DNA of 64,000 bases from CAVRXQ01 sp963725215 (GCA_963725215.1 CAVRXQ010000006.1:124001-188000); one strand, 5' to 3'; shown: positions 26,466 to 36,530, numbered from the stretch's first letter. Translations and numbers: made by a program. Notes: generated from the letters alone by a model not told the origin.

Positions 26466-27826
26466 TCACGCTGGAACCTCTTCTTCGATCCGCGTCGGCA
26501 TCGCCTTTTCCGCGTTCGACCACTCGTCGTCGACGAGCACGACGTCGCGCCCCGCGCGACGCAGGATGCTCGCAGCGATCCCCGCCCGGTAACCACTCGC
26601 GCAGTGCACGGCGATCGGCCCTGAGGGGAGCGTGTCGCGGCGCCGTTCGAGTTCGTGAAGGGGGATGTGGAGTGAACCTTCGATGTGCCCTGATCGCCAC
26701 TCGTCGTCGAGACGCACGTCGACCAGTGCGACCTCGCCGAGTCCCGATAGCCGCGCGAAAGTCGTCACCGGGTAAGAGTCTCGAGCCGTTCCGTCCAACA
26801 ACGCCTCGATCAAACCTGTCGACGCGCCGGCGAGCGCGTCGATACCGATTCGAGCCAACTGAAGACGCGCCGCCTTGAGTTCTTCCTCGCTTGGCGCGAC
26901 GAGTGTGATCGGCGCGCCTTCGGGCACCAACCATCCGAGGTACGTGGAGAACGTGTTCTCGAGCGGGAAGCTCACCGTTCCCGCCAGGTGGATTCTCGCG
27001 AATGCGACCGGTCGCGAAGGTCGACGACCCATTCTCCGGACCGGGCGCGACCGCGGACTTCTTCCGCGCCGAGTCGTCGAACCGGTCCGAGGGAGACCGC
27101 GGCGGGTCCGCGGCGGTTGAGGGGGGCCATGCGGGCGTAGTACGCGGGATAGGCCTCGTACGAGGAGAGCAAGCGGGCGACGAAGGCGTCTTCGTCTTCG
27201 ATGATTAGCGCGACGTTCTCCGATCGTTCCCTGCCGATGGTCGAGTTCACGCTGTCCGTCGCGCCCCCGGCGCTGCAGAAGCTGCCGAACCCGTGAGTCG
27301 GGAACACCACGACGTCGTCTGCGAGAAGCTCGGCCAGCTGTCTTGCCGAGCGGTGCTGGAGCCGGGCGAGCTCGCCGGCGTGCTCCGCGCCGAGAAGGTC
27401 GGTTCTCCCGACCGTCCCGTACAAAAGAGAGCCCCCGGTGAAGATCGCCCCGGGGCCGTCGGCGTTCGTCACGACGTACGCGAGGTGCGTGAAGGTGTGC
27501 CCGGGTGTGGAGATCGCATGGAGTCGAAGACGACCGACGTCGATCGCGTCGCCGTCGCGTACCGGACGCCGGGTGAACTCGACGTCGTCCTCCGCGGAGA
27601 CCAAGTAGTCCGCGCCGCTGCGCTTCGCGAGGTCGTACCCGCCAGTGACGTAGTCGTTATGGACGTGGGTCTCGGCGACGAGCGCAACCGAGAGGCCACG
27701 GCCCGCGACTACCTGCTCGACGCGCTCGAGGTCCCGCTGGGGATCGATGACGATCGCGAGCTCGCTGTCATGCGCGACGTAACTCCGGTCCCCGAGGTCC
27801 GGGGTCTCAAGCACTTCGACTTCCAC
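26466..27826 (-). CDS. MBL-fold hydrolase with rhodanese domains (persulfide dioxygenase-like), one frameshift
   Basis: The N-terminal domain has the metallo-beta-lactamase signature ETHVHNDYVTGG (HxHxD), then TPGHTFTHLAYVV and FPTHGFGSFCS, in the arrangement of ETHE1/Blh-type persulfide dioxygenases. A rhodanese-like domain follows, then a second rhodanese with LVDVRLDDEWRSGHIEGSLH and the loop VHCASGYRAG carrying the Cys. The frame breaks near 27020 at GACCGGTCGC, where one missing G would join VVDLRDR to VAFARIHLAGTV. I start at the GTG at 27826 behind AAAGGCGAGG. Probable role: oxidation of glutathione-like or mycothiol persulfide and handling of sulfane sulfur. The break is probably sequence error. 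Confidence 0.75.
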
Positions 27827-27937
27827 GACGACCTCGCCTTTCGCCAGCGCCCGGCCACCGTATCCGGCCTGCCGATCACGAGCACGAATCAAGAGCTCGC
27901 ATTGGTACGCTCCGCCCGGCATCGGACGAGGCGGCCC

Positions 27938-29356
27938 GTGACGTTCACCCAGTCGATCGAAGACGTGGTGTCGACGCTTCGGGGCACGGTTCGAAGCGGG
28001 GCGACGGGCACCTTCGAGTGGCGCCGCCATCAACTACGTGAGCTACGGCGGCTCGTTACCGAAGAGGAGACCGCCCTCGAAGATGCCCTCCGTGCCGACT
28101 TGGGTAAGCCGCGCGTCGAGAGCTGGCTCACCGACCTCGCCCTCGTCACCTCGGAGATCGACTACGCGTTGCGCCACTTGCGGTCGTGGATGCGGCCCGA
28201 ACGCGCTTTCGTACCGCTGACGCAGATGCCGGCGAAGGCGCGGATCGTCCGACAGCCCCTTGGGGTCATCGCAGTGATCTCGCCGTGGAACTACCCCGTG
28301 AATCTCACCCTCGCACCGACCGTCGGCGCGCTTGCGGCCGGCAACACCGTCGTTGTGAAGCCTTCCGAGCTTGCGCCGGCAAGCTCGCGAGCGCTGTCGG
28401 AGCTCGTCGCGCGCCATCTTGACCCCGCCGCGGTCACCGTCGTCGAAGGCGGACCCAACGTCGCCGACGGGATCCTCGACGCCGGCGTCGACCACGTCGT
28501 CTTCACCGGTGGCAGGTCCGCGGCGCGAGAGGTGTTCGCCGCGGCGGCGAAACACCTCACGCCGGTAACCCTCGAGCTCGGGGGAAAGAACCCTGCGATC
28601 GTCTTATCTGACGCCGACCTCGGGGTCGCGGCGCGGCGAATCGCGTGGGGTCGTTTCCTCAACGCCGGGCAGACCTGCGTCGCTCCCGACTACGTACTCG
28701 TTGAAACCTCGGTCGAGGAACGTTTCGTCGAATACCTGCGATCCGCGATCGAGGAGCTCTTCGGTTCAGACCCGAGGATGAGCGACGCGTACGCGCGCAT
28801 CATCGACGAGCGCCATCTCGAGCGGCTCGCGATGTTGCTCGACGGTCACGGAGGAGAACTGCTGGCCGGGGGGAGCGTCGATCGGGCGACGCGTTACTTC
28901 GCGCCGACGGTCGTGCGAGCGCCGAATCCCGAATCGGCGCTGATGCGCGAGGAGGTATTCGGGCCGATCCTCGTTGTCCAACCGGTCGCGAATCTCAAGG
29001 CGGCGCTCGCTCGGGTCTCGGAGCACCCTGATCCGCTCGCGCTCTACTTATTCACGTCGAGTCGCGAGCGAGCGGACGACATCATCCACCGCACACGTTC
29101 TGGGGGAGTCGGCGTGAACACGACCGTCCTGCAAGTCGCGATTCCCGGCTTGCCCTTCGGCGGGGTCGGGGCCTCGGGCACCGGCGCGTATCACGGCCGC
29201 GCCGGCTACGAGCGCTTGAGCCACGCGCGTGCCGTCTTCGAGAAGTCGACGCGCCTCGACCTGAGGGTGCTCTACCCGCCGTACCGGTCGTGGAAGGACG
29301 CGTTGATGCGCAAGGCCCAGCGCTGGGGATCACCGCCGCGCCAATCTACGGACTGA
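27938..29356 (+). CDS. Aldehyde dehydrogenase family protein
   Basis: The 472-residue protein has VISPWNYPVNLTLAPTVGAL, the KPSE motif, TLELGGKNPAIVL (general-base Glu) and NAGQTCVAPDYVLV (nucleophile Cys), followed by EEVFGPILVVQP. The short length and the NAGQTCVAPDY phrase place it among class 3-like fatty-aldehyde dehydrogenases, oxidising medium or long aldehydes to acids with NAD(P). Start at GTG 27938 with GAGG about 10 bases upstream. Divergent from the MBL-rhodanese gene, 111 bases apart. A common promoter region is likely there. Confidence 0.9.
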   Translation: MTFTQSIEDVVSTLRGTVRSGATGTFEWRRHQLRELRRLVTEEETALEDALRADLGKPRVESWLTDLALVTSEIDYALRHLRSWMRPERAFVPLTQMPAKARIVRQPLGVIAVISPWNYPVNLTLAPTVGALAAGNTVVVKPSELAPASSRALSELVARHLDPAAVTVVEGGPNVADGILDAGVDHVVFTGGRSAAREVFAAAAKHLTPVTLELGGKNPAIVLSDADLGVAARRIAWGRFLNAGQTCVAPDYVLVETSVEERFVEYLRSAIEELFGSDPRMSDAYARIIDERHLERLAMLLDGHGGELLAGGSVDRATRYFAPTVVRAPNPESALMREEVFGPILVVQPVANLKAALARVSEHPDPLALYLFTSSRERADDIIHRTRSGGVGVNTTVLQVAIPGLPFGGVGASGTGAYHGRAGYERLSHARAVFEKSTRLDLRVLYPPYRSWKDALMRKAQRWGSPPRQSTD

Positions 29357-30437
29357 TCGAGAAGCCGCCCTTTTCCTTGTAGGTCGTGTCGAGGAGGTAC
29401 TCGACCCACGTGCGGCCGGGCGCCAGTCCAACCTTCTGACCGGTGTTCGAAACGAACGTCGTCGTCGAGTTGAGCGACGGGCGGTGCCAGATCACCGGGA
29501 TGTATTGGCCGTCGCGGAAGATGAAGGCTCGCCCGCGTCCGACCGTCATGCTCTGCACATCGCCGGAGCCGCCGGTGCTTTCGACGTAGGGGCCGATCGT
29601 GTAGTGAACAACCTCGACGACGATGTTCGTCGTTGTCACCGGCTTTCCCGTCAAGGCGTCGATGTCGGTCTGGCCGGAGTAGGTGTGGACCCACTGTCCC
29701 GCCGAAGCGTCCCACTTCCAGATGACGTCGGTTCCGTAGGAGAAGTTGATCGCCACAGAAGATGCCGGATGCGCGCCGGTGGGAAGCGACGCCGAATAGC
29801 GGAAGATCGGCGGCGGCGCCGACTGCTTCGGGAAGAGCGCCAACAACGCCTGGGTGCTCGAGTATGTCGAGTCCGGAGCGACGCGCTGGGGGTCCTGGTG
29901 ATACGCGGCGTAGTGCAGGAACTCGTTCGCGTCGTCGATGAACGACAGTGAGGCGACCGTCTGCTGGTTCGGCAACACTCCGCCGACGAAGGACAACACG
30001 ACGTGGGGGAAGACCTGCAAGACGTGCCAGTCGACCCAGCGGACCGACCGGATCGGACCGAGGTTCGAGGCGCTCTGACACTGGAATACGGCGATGTAGC
30101 GCATGATCCCGCCCTCGGCGGGGGTGTCAAAAACGATGTCGGCCTCGTTGAGGCCGGTTTGGGGCCGCGCCGTCGTTTCGTTACCGATTTTCACCGCGAC
30201 GGGCTGGCGGTCGGGAACCGTGCCACCGGGCGCGGGCAGGTCCGTGAGCGGGCAGACGTCCCCGGCCAGGTGCGGCTGGGTGTTACGCGGTCCACCGTCG
30301 CTGCTCGCCTTTTTTGGCGGCGCCGACGAGCCGTTGACGACGAGCAGAACGATCAACACGACGACTGCCGCGACGACGCCGCCGGCGGCGGCGAGTCGCC
30401 CCTTGCGGATCGTGCGGAGATAGGCGCGGAGACTCAT
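29346..30437 (-). CDS. DUF3048 family secreted/lipoprotein-like protein
   Basis: A basic start and one membrane helix (RLAAAGGVVAAVVVLIVLLV) lead into an exported domain with CPLTDLPAPGG, PVAVKIGNETTARPQTGLNE, ADIVFDTPAEGGIMRYIAVF and the end EYLLDTTYKEKGG. These are the hallmarks of DUF3048 proteins (YerB-like), found in Gram-positives and of unknown biochemical role. I prefer the ATG at 30437 to an upstream one at 30476. The last 11 bases overlap, tail to tail, the aldehyde dehydrogenase gene. Confidence 0.8.
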   Translation of the reverse strand: MSLRAYLRTIRKGRLAAAGGVVAAVVVLIVLLVVNGSSAPPKKASSDGGPRNTQPHLAGDVCPLTDLPAPGGTVPDRQPVAVKIGNETTARPQTGLNEADIVFDTPAEGGIMRYIAVFQCQSASNLGPIRSVRWVDWHVLQVFPHVVLSFVGGVLPNQQTVASLSFIDDANEFLHYAAYHQDPQRVAPDSTYSSTQALLALFPKQSAPPPIFRYSASLPTGAHPASSVAINFSYGTDVIWKWDASAGQWVHTYSGQTDIDALTGKPVTTTNIVVEVVHYTIGPYVESTGGSGDVQSMTVGRGRAFIFRDGQYIPVIWHRPSLNSTTTFVSNTGQKVGLAPGRTWVEYLLDTTYKEKGGFSISP

Positions 30438-30568
30438 TTGGCGGCGGCGCGAAGTGCGCTGGGAATGACTGGGCACGAGCGGTCAACGTAGTTCGTCGTG
30501 CGCGTGCGCAGGTGTCATTCGCGAGCGCGCACGCAGGGGCTTTTGCCACTCGCGGCCAACGAAGTGTG

Positions 30569-31681
30569 CTAAATGAGCGACTTCAAACTGACGTGTTCGA
30601 GTCCGTGGGCCTCGGCGACGGGCGCGGAGACGAGGTGGCCGTCGACGGCGTTCACACCTTCTGCCAGCGCGGCGTCGGCGCGAGCGGCTTCACGCCAGCC
30701 GTTGTTCGCGATCTCCATCGTGTAGGGAATCGTTGCATTCGTCAGCGCGTACGTCGAAGTGTGGGGGACCGCACCCGGCATGTTGGCGACGCAGTAGAAG
30801 ACCGAGTCGAAGACCGGATACGTCGGATGAGAGTGTGTCGTCGGGTGCGTCGATTCGAAGCAGCCGCCTTGGTCGACGGATATGTCGACGAGCACCGAAC
30901 CTGGTCGCATCCGTCGCACCAAGACGTCGCTCACAAGCTTCGGCGCGCGCGCCCCGACGACGAGCACAGCGCCGATCACTAGGTCGGCTTGCAAACACGC
31001 TTGTTCGATCGCGTGCTCGCTCGACGCCAAGGTTTCGAGGCGCCCCGCGTACAGCTGATCGAGCGTCGCGAGGCGGTGGAGGTCGCGATCGAGCACGGTG
31101 ACGTCGGCGTGCATGCCGACTGCGATCGACGCCGCGTTGGATCCCGCCACGCCCGCGCCGATCACGACCACGCTCGCGGCGCGAACCCCGGGCACCCCGG
31201 ACAACAGCACCCCACGGCCGCCGGCCGGGCGTTCGAGAACCGATGCCCCGACCATCGGCGCCATCCGGCCCGCCACTTCGCTCATCGGCGCGAGGAGCGG
31301 AAGAGACCCGTCCGGGAGGCGCACGGTCTCGTACGCGATCGCCGTCGTCCCGCTCGACAAGATCGCCTCGGTGCAAGAGCGATCAGCCGCCAGGTGGAGG
31401 TACGTGAACAGCACGAGATCAGACCGCATCCGGTGGAACTCCGCTGGGATCGGCTCTTTCACCTTGCAGACGAGATCGGAGTCGCCCCACAGGGCGTCGG
31501 CGTCGGTGACGATCTTCGCTCCGACGGAGAGGTACTCGTCGTCGGGGATCGAGGAGCCCTCGCCGGCCTCGTGCTCGATGAGCACCTCGTGGCCCGCCGA
31601 GACGAGCTCTCTTACTCCGGCGGGCGTCATCGCCACCCGATACTCGTTGTCCTTGAGCTCGCGTGGCACACCGACTCGCAC
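30569..31681 (-). CDS. ald: Alanine dehydrogenase
   Basis: The N-terminus MRVGVPRELKDNEYRVAMTP with the substrate Arg and Lys (KVKEPI), the MSEVAGRMAPMVGA helix, the NAD-binding fold VVVIGAGVAGSNAASIAVGM and the C-terminal NMPGAVPHTSTYALTNATIP are those of alanine dehydrogenase. It interconverts alanine and pyruvate with NAD and ammonium. The length of 370 residues is standard. Single gene, with about 87 bases to the next start. Confidence 0.95.
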   Translation of the reverse strand: MRVGVPRELKDNEYRVAMTPAGVRELVSAGHEVLIEHEAGEGSSIPDDEYLSVGAKIVTDADALWGDSDLVCKVKEPIPAEFHRMRSDLVLFTYLHLAADRSCTEAILSSGTTAIAYETVRLPDGSLPLLAPMSEVAGRMAPMVGASVLERPAGGRGVLLSGVPGVRAASVVVIGAGVAGSNAASIAVGMHADVTVLDRDLHRLATLDQLYAGRLETLASSEHAIEQACLQADLVIGAVLVVGARAPKLVSDVLVRRMRPGSVLVDISVDQGGCFESTHPTTHSHPTYPVFDSVFYCVANMPGAVPHTSTYALTNATIPYTMEIANNGWREAARADAALAEGVNAVDGHLVSAPVAEAHGLEHVSLKSLI

Positions 31682-31755
31682 GTCGCCCTCCTATCACGAG
31701 CCCGACGACCTGGGAAATCGTGCCAGGGACCCGCGGGGTCGACAAGTTGGAGCGC

Positions 31756-34176
31756 TCAGTCGGCCTCGAGCGCTTCGTAGAGGGCGCGGCTCTCGGCGGA
31801 GGGCTCATTGTGCGCGAGGCGTTCCAAAGCCGACTCCAACTCGGAGAAGGTGCTTCGAACACCTTGCCGATCACCCTCGGCGTCACAGATGACCATGAGG
31901 TCGCGGCTGAGGATCTCCGATTCCGGTGAGCACGACCTTGCCAAATCGACTGCCCACCTGGCGAGCGCGGTGTCGTTCGCCGCGAGCGCGAGCGCGCAGA
32001 GCCGGTGCGCGCCGTCGGTGAGCGTGGCCTCGATCTCGTCGGCGATGCCATCGGCGCGCAACCATCCGAATCCGGCGAGGGGAGCGCTGCACACGGGTCC
32101 GTCGAAGAGCCGGAGCGCGGCGACGAGGAGCTCCATCGCCGGCGACGGTTCCGCTCGAGTCGAAGCCGAGATCGCTCGCTTCGCCCGCAACCAATCGCAA
32201 CTCGCGTCGGAACTTAAGCTGAGGGTGTTTCCGCGTCGCTTGAGCAACGGCCGACCGGAGGCATCGTCGCCAAGACACGAGCGCAGCGCGGCGATCGTGT
32301 TCTCGGCTCGCTCGTGTCGCAGTGGTTCGGCAGAGCGCGCGTAGAGCGCGTCCGCGATCGCGTCCACGGCCACGTCTCCGTCGTGCAGGGTGATGTACGC
32401 GAGACATTCGACGACACGACCAGCATCGCCGCGGTAGGGGTCCAGTACGAACCCGATGGCGTCAGGGTCGCGGCGCAGGACTCGGCACTCGATCGCACCC
32501 GGCGCGGCGATCGCCTGAGGTTCAGGTTCGGCGCGGGGTTCGGCCCAATCGATCGGTACCGGCTGAGGCGGGCGGGTCACAGACTCGAGCAGCGATTCGA
32601 CGAGGGCGGCCTGGTCGTCGTTCCGAAGCACGCCGGAGATCGCGATGGCGTAGGGGTGCAGCACCGCCCCGTTCACGTCGACGTGGATGACGTCAGTGCC
32701 GCCACGCCCAGCGACGATCATGCCCGCCGCTCGCGAGGCCCTCTCGAGTACTTCGTCATCGACCTCAGAGAGCGCGTCTCGGGCGATAACGATCAGTGGC
32801 TCCCTCCTTGTCGACGGGGAAGTCGTCGCCGTCATTTGTTCGGATTCGTGCTCGGCGAGCTCACCGAGCACTGCGGAACTGCCACGCTGCAGCTGGTAGC
32901 ACTGCTCGGTCGCAGGCGGCGCGTCGATGCCGATGAGCTCGATCGCGCACTGCTCGGCCCAAGGGACGACTCGAAGGCCGGTCACGATCGCTTGCAATGC
33001 CGTATCGACCAGTTCTGGATCGCCCGTGATGCCGAGGCGTCTTCCGGGTCGCAGAGGGACGAGGTACGAAGAGAACTCGTCGTCGCCGAGGGGAACGAGC
33101 GCGGGATACCGGTGCGTCGAACCCTCGGCTGCTTCGAGAAGCTCGTGGAGATCGAGATGCGGGTCGAGCCTCCACCACCGACCGCCGTGCTCGGTACGGA
33201 ACGGCCACGGGGCGTCGGGTTCGGGCTGTGCGAGAAGGAATTCGACGCCGTCGGGTCCGGCGCGCACGAGGCGCACTTCAGGCGCGGTCGCACGCCCATC
33301 GATGGTCCGAGCGAGAAGCCGGTTGGCGACGTCGATCCAGTCGAGCAGCGGTGCGGACTCATACGGTTCGATCGCCGAGCTGGCCGAGGCGGCCGGTCGA
33401 GTGCGCGATGTGGCGTGTTCTCCGTCTCGTCTCATCGCAACGTTCCTGCGGCGCAGAACGCGTACCCGGCGGGCGAGCGCGCAAATCGTCACCACCCCGA
33501 GGCCGATGAGCGCGAGCTCGGAGAGTCCCGCGGCGTTTCCCGATACTCGTTGTCTGGTCCCGGAATTTCCCGCTCGAGCGCGGCGGGGGATCCGCAATTG
33601 CCACCCTCCGCGCAGTCGCGCTGGGTCGAGTAGGCGACCGGCATCGGGTTGCAACCTGCCGAAGTTCAACGCCGCAATTTCGGGCCAGTTGTCTGCACAC
33701 CCGCTGACGCGCTCGGCGAATTCTGGGAGGCATTCGCCGGCCATCGTGACCTCGCGGTCGGCCAGGTTCGAGGGAGCGTGCCTGCGTCGCGCGGGAGCTG
33801 TCGCTGCGGTATTGGGATGGGGCCCCTTGGGCGCGGGTATGAGCGACGGTGACGCGGTCGCGGTGACGACGAGCGCGGCGATCGCGATCGCCCAACGAGC
33901 GGACCAGGTCGAATTGGGTGTCTCACCGTGACGCATCGCATCCGCGATCTCGCGCACGAGGTTCGCGCTCGCGAACGCCCAAATGACTCCGACGATGACG
34001 ATCGCGAGGTGCGACCACGTCGACGGCGCCACGAGCGCCGACCGATCGAGCAGGCGTGGTGGGAGAGGTGAAAGGAACCACAATCGCCCGAGCGCGACCG
34101 GAACGCCGAGGAGGAGGATCAACGACTTCGCGAGCGCGAAGACGCCGTCGCGAACCATCGAGCGGCGTCGCCCCAT
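31756..34176 (-). CDS. Membrane-bound LysM-like/BTAD regulator-type protein
   Basis: About 806 residues. Two membrane helices near the N-terminus (about 8-30 and 43-65) are followed by an exported segment with a LysM-like block (CADNWPEIAALNFGRLQPDA, then a second half with GGWQLRIP). Another helix near residue 215-235 (ELALIGLGVVTICALARRV) leads to a large cytoplasmic region. The final 130 residues have the helical tetratricopeptide-like pattern of a bacterial transcriptional activator domain (AHRLCALALAANDTALARWA), preceded by a winged-helix-like part. In other actinobacteria such LysM-BTAD proteins occur near pilus or cell-envelope loci. Here the upstream neighbour is a Thr-rich exported protein. 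Signal and target unknown. Confidence 0.6.
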   Translation of the reverse strand: MGRRRSMVRDGVFALAKSLILLLGVPVALGRLWFLSPLPPRLLDRSALVAPSTWSHLAIVIVGVIWAFASANLVREIADAMRHGETPNSTWSARWAIAIAALVVTATASPSLIPAPKGPHPNTAATAPARRRHAPSNLADREVTMAGECLPEFAERVSGCADNWPEIAALNFGRLQPDAGRLLDPARLRGGWQLRIPRRARAGNSGTRQRVSGNAAGLSELALIGLGVVTICALARRVRVLRRRNVAMRRDGEHATSRTRPAASASSAIEPYESAPLLDWIDVANRLLARTIDGRATAPEVRLVRAGPDGVEFLLAQPEPDAPWPFRTEHGGRWWRLDPHLDLHELLEAAEGSTHRYPALVPLGDDEFSSYLVPLRPGRRLGITGDPELVDTALQAIVTGLRVVPWAEQCAIELIGIDAPPATEQCYQLQRGSSAVLGELAEHESEQMTATTSPSTRREPLIVIARDALSEVDDEVLERASRAAGMIVAGRGGTDVIHVDVNGAVLHPYAIAISGVLRNDDQAALVESLLESVTRPPQPVPIDWAEPRAEPEPQAIAAPGAIECRVLRRDPDAIGFVLDPYRGDAGRVVECLAYITLHDGDVAVDAIADALYARSAEPLRHERAENTIAALRSCLGDDASGRPLLKRRGNTLSLSSDASCDWLRAKRAISASTRAEPSPAMELLVAALRLFDGPVCSAPLAGFGWLRADGIADEIEATLTDGAHRLCALALAANDTALARWAVDLARSCSPESEILSRDLMVICDAEGDRQGVRSTFSELESALERLAHNEPSAESRALYEALEAD

Positions 34177-34190
34177 CGTGTTCAAGACTT

Positions 34191-34910
34191 CTAACCGCCC
34201 GCGCTTGGGGCGAGGATCGTGACTTCGTAGGGGACCCTCGCGTGGACGGTGGCGCCGAGAGCGACGGAAACGGCGCATTCCCCGGGCGCGCCGTCGATCG
34301 AGATCGAGATCCCGTGGGTACCCGGAGTGGAGTCGTGGGCTTGTTTGCACCTGATGGTGGCGACCAGTTCGTCTCCGCCCGACCAGATGACGCGCGCCGC
34401 GGCGACCCCAGTCGGTGAGTCGAAAGGTATCGACGTCGCGACGTCTGACGGGTAGGTCAAGACACCCGAGTAGCGCAGGTCCTGCGGAATCGTGGTGGAG
34501 GTAGTGGGAGGCACGGTCGTCGTCGTGCTCGTGGTCGTGGTCGTGGATGTCGTCGTGGTCGTCGCCTGAATCGTCGTCGGATCGGTGACGTGGGAGGTCG
34601 TCGCAGGCCGAGGGTGCTTCGAGTCGATGGAGGTCTCGTCGAGCTCCTTGAGCTGATCTCGATGCGAGCCCGAGTGAGGATTCGCGGTCGAAAGAGACGG
34701 TGTTCGGGCGCCGGCATGATGGACGTGACGCGGGGCCGCGGTCGCCCTCGAGACAACTGCCAGGGCGATCGCAACGACAAGGCCGAGCGCAACCCAGGTG
34801 GCGAGTTCACGTCGCGGGCGCTTGTTGTCTGATCCGTTCGCGGTGGTTGAACCGCCTGATGCCCGGTCAGGGAGCGCTCGGTGGGGTGGTGGCTCTGATG
34901 GCTCGGTCAT
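34191..34910 (-). CDS. Exported protein with Thr-rich spacer
   Basis: The 239-residue protein has a Pro/Ser-rich cytoplasmic start, one membrane helix (LATWVALGLVVAIALAVVSR), a Thr-rich low-complexity spacer (about residues 114-145, stretches such as TTTTTSTTTTTSTTTT, probably glycosylated or extended), and a compact beta-rich C-terminal domain of about 90 residues with two Cys (TIRCKQAH, GECAVSV). The spacer is encoded by a short-period repeat around 34480-34570, where slippage could change length. It lies 14 bases upstream of the LysM/BTAD gene and is probably co-transcribed. It could be the surface ligand-binding partner of that regulator, which is inference. Confidence 0.65.
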   Translation of the reverse strand: MTEPSEPPPHRALPDRASGGSTTANGSDNKRPRRELATWVALGLVVAIALAVVSRATAAPRHVHHAGARTPSLSTANPHSGSHRDQLKELDETSIDSKHPRPATTSHVTDPTTIQATTTTTSTTTTTSTTTTVPPTTSTTIPQDLRYSGVLTYPSDVATSIPFDSPTGVAAARVIWSGGDELVATIRCKQAHDSTPGTHGISISIDGAPGECAVSVALGATVHARVPYEVTILAPSAGG

Positions 34911-35098
34911 CTGCGGTCGCTCTCGGGCGCGGACGAGGAACGCCGGGACGGCGGTTCGCCAAGAGGGTGGCTGGCGGATTTCCCGCTCAACCTCCCGGTG
35001 GCGGGGATCGGGAAGAAGCGCGACCCAATAGGCGTTGCCACAACCGAGCGTTCCCACGTGCCGGACTTCCAGCGCCGGTGGATGCAGAAGGAGGCACG

Positions 35099-36052
35099 AT
35101 GCCAGCGGTCACCGTCGAGGATCTCCTCGTCCTGCCGCGTCTATCGGAGGTCGACACGGCGACGTCGAGAGAGCGCGCGGTCCGCTCGGTGACGAGCGCG
35201 CCGAGCGGAGTGGAAGGAGAGGGCTTCCCTGTTCGCCGCGCCTTCGCCGGCGTGCCGAGCGAGGCGCTCGACCCCTTCGTGCACATGGACCAGATGGGCG
35301 AGGTCGAGTACGCCCCAGGGGAGGCGAAGGGCACGCCTTGGCATCCGCATCGCGGATTCGAGACCGTCACGTACATCATCGACGGGACCTTCCGGCACCG
35401 CGACTCGCACGGCGGCGGCGGATTGATCACGAACGGCGACACCCAGTGGATGACCGCGGGGAGCGGAATCTTGCACATCGAGGCGCCGCCGGAAGAGCTC
35501 GTCGCGACCGGCGGTCTATTCCACGGCATCCAGCTTTGGGTGAACCTCCCGTCAAAGGACAAATGGATTCAGCCGAAGTACCAGGACATCCGCGGCGGCA
35601 ACGTCGAGCTTTTGAGTTCGCCTGACGGAGGGGCGCTCGTGCGGATCGTCGCAGGTGACCTCGACGGGCACCACGGCCCTGGTCACACCCACACCCCGAT
35701 CGCTTTCGCGGACGCGACGATCGAGCCGGGGGCAGAGCTGCGGGTGACGTGGCCGACGCAGTTCAACGCGCTCATCTACGCGTTGGCTGGATCGGGAAGC
35801 GTTTCGAGTGCAGGACGGCGGGTCGAGATGGGCCAGCTCGCCGTGTTCGGGCCCGGCGACTACCTCGAGGTGCGGGCAAACGCGACCCAAGAATCTCGTA
35901 GCCCAAAGCTCGACGTGCTCATCCTCGGAGGAGCGCCAATAAAAGAGCCGGTCGCGTGGTACGGACCGTTCGTGATGAACACCGATGACGAGATCCGCCA
36001 GGCGTTCGAAGACTTCCGGCACGGCCGGATGGGAGAGATCCCCGCCTCGTAG
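35099..36052 (+). CDS. Pirin family cupin protein
   Basis: A strong AAGGAGG six bases before the ATG fixes the start. The protein shows pirin features: DPFVHMDQMG, PWHPHRGFETVTYIIDGTFR (metal-binding His pair), and HRDSHGGGGLITNGDTQWMT with further His, then ILHIEAPP and a second cupin domain. Pirins are Fe-binding proteins, and some have quercetinase activity. The physiological substrate here is unknown. It converges with a CopD-like gene. Confidence 0.9.
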   Translation: MPAVTVEDLLVLPRLSEVDTATSRERAVRSVTSAPSGVEGEGFPVRRAFAGVPSEALDPFVHMDQMGEVEYAPGEAKGTPWHPHRGFETVTYIIDGTFRHRDSHGGGGLITNGDTQWMTAGSGILHIEAPPEELVATGGLFHGIQLWVNLPSKDKWIQPKYQDIRGGNVELLSSPDGGALVRIVAGDLDGHHGPGHTHTPIAFADATIEPGAELRVTWPTQFNALIYALAGSGSVSSAGRRVEMGQLAVFGPGDYLEVRANATQESRSPKLDVLILGGAPIKEPVAWYGPFVMNTDDEIRQAFEDFRHGRMGEIPAS

Positions 36053-36068
36053 AGCGGGTGGCGCTCGT

Positions 36069-36503
36069 CTATCCGGCGAGCAGAACTCCGAGAATCAAGG
36101 CCGTCATCGAAGCGAGTCCGGCGATCCCGCCGAGGGCCGCCATGCCGACTCGCCTCCGAGCCCGACCGTGCCAATACGCGGCGATTCCGGCCGCCGCGAC
36201 GACGGCGATCTTCGCTCCGAGCAGGGCGTTCCAGGCGCTTCCTTGTTTGGAGGGGTGGTCGGCGACCACGTTCCAGATCCCGGTTGCGACGAGCAACCCG
36301 AACATCGGCCACTCGATGCGGGCGAACGCTTTCGCCACCTGCCTCGGCGCGTCGTCGCCGAAGCGTCGCAGCGTCGGGAGGAGCCCGGCGATGGTGAGTT
36401 GCCCACCGACCCACACCGCGGCGGCGAAAACGTGGAGTGTCAGACGCACCGCAGTCGTCGCGTTGGCGAGCGCCCCGAGCACGACTGACAGTTGCACCGT
36501 CAT
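36069..36503 (-). CDS. CopD-like integral membrane protein
   Basis: The 144-residue protein has four membrane helices, with RLTLHVFAAAVWVGGQLTIAG and RIEWPMFGLLVATGIWNVVA containing the His and Trp pattern of CopD/YebZ-type domains, and a last helix ending ALILGVLLAG. Such domains are associated with copper handling or haem/quinone redox. Nothing else in the neighbourhood is copper-related, so the role is open. Confidence 0.65.
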   Translation of the reverse strand: MTVQLSVVLGALANATTAVRLTLHVFAAAVWVGGQLTIAGLLPTLRRFGDDAPRQVAKAFARIEWPMFGLLVATGIWNVVADHPSKQGSAWNALLGAKIAVVAAAGIAAYWHGRARRRVGMAALGGIAGLASMTALILGVLLAG

Positions 36504-36530
36504 CGTCTGTGCCGGCGCACGGGACCGCGC

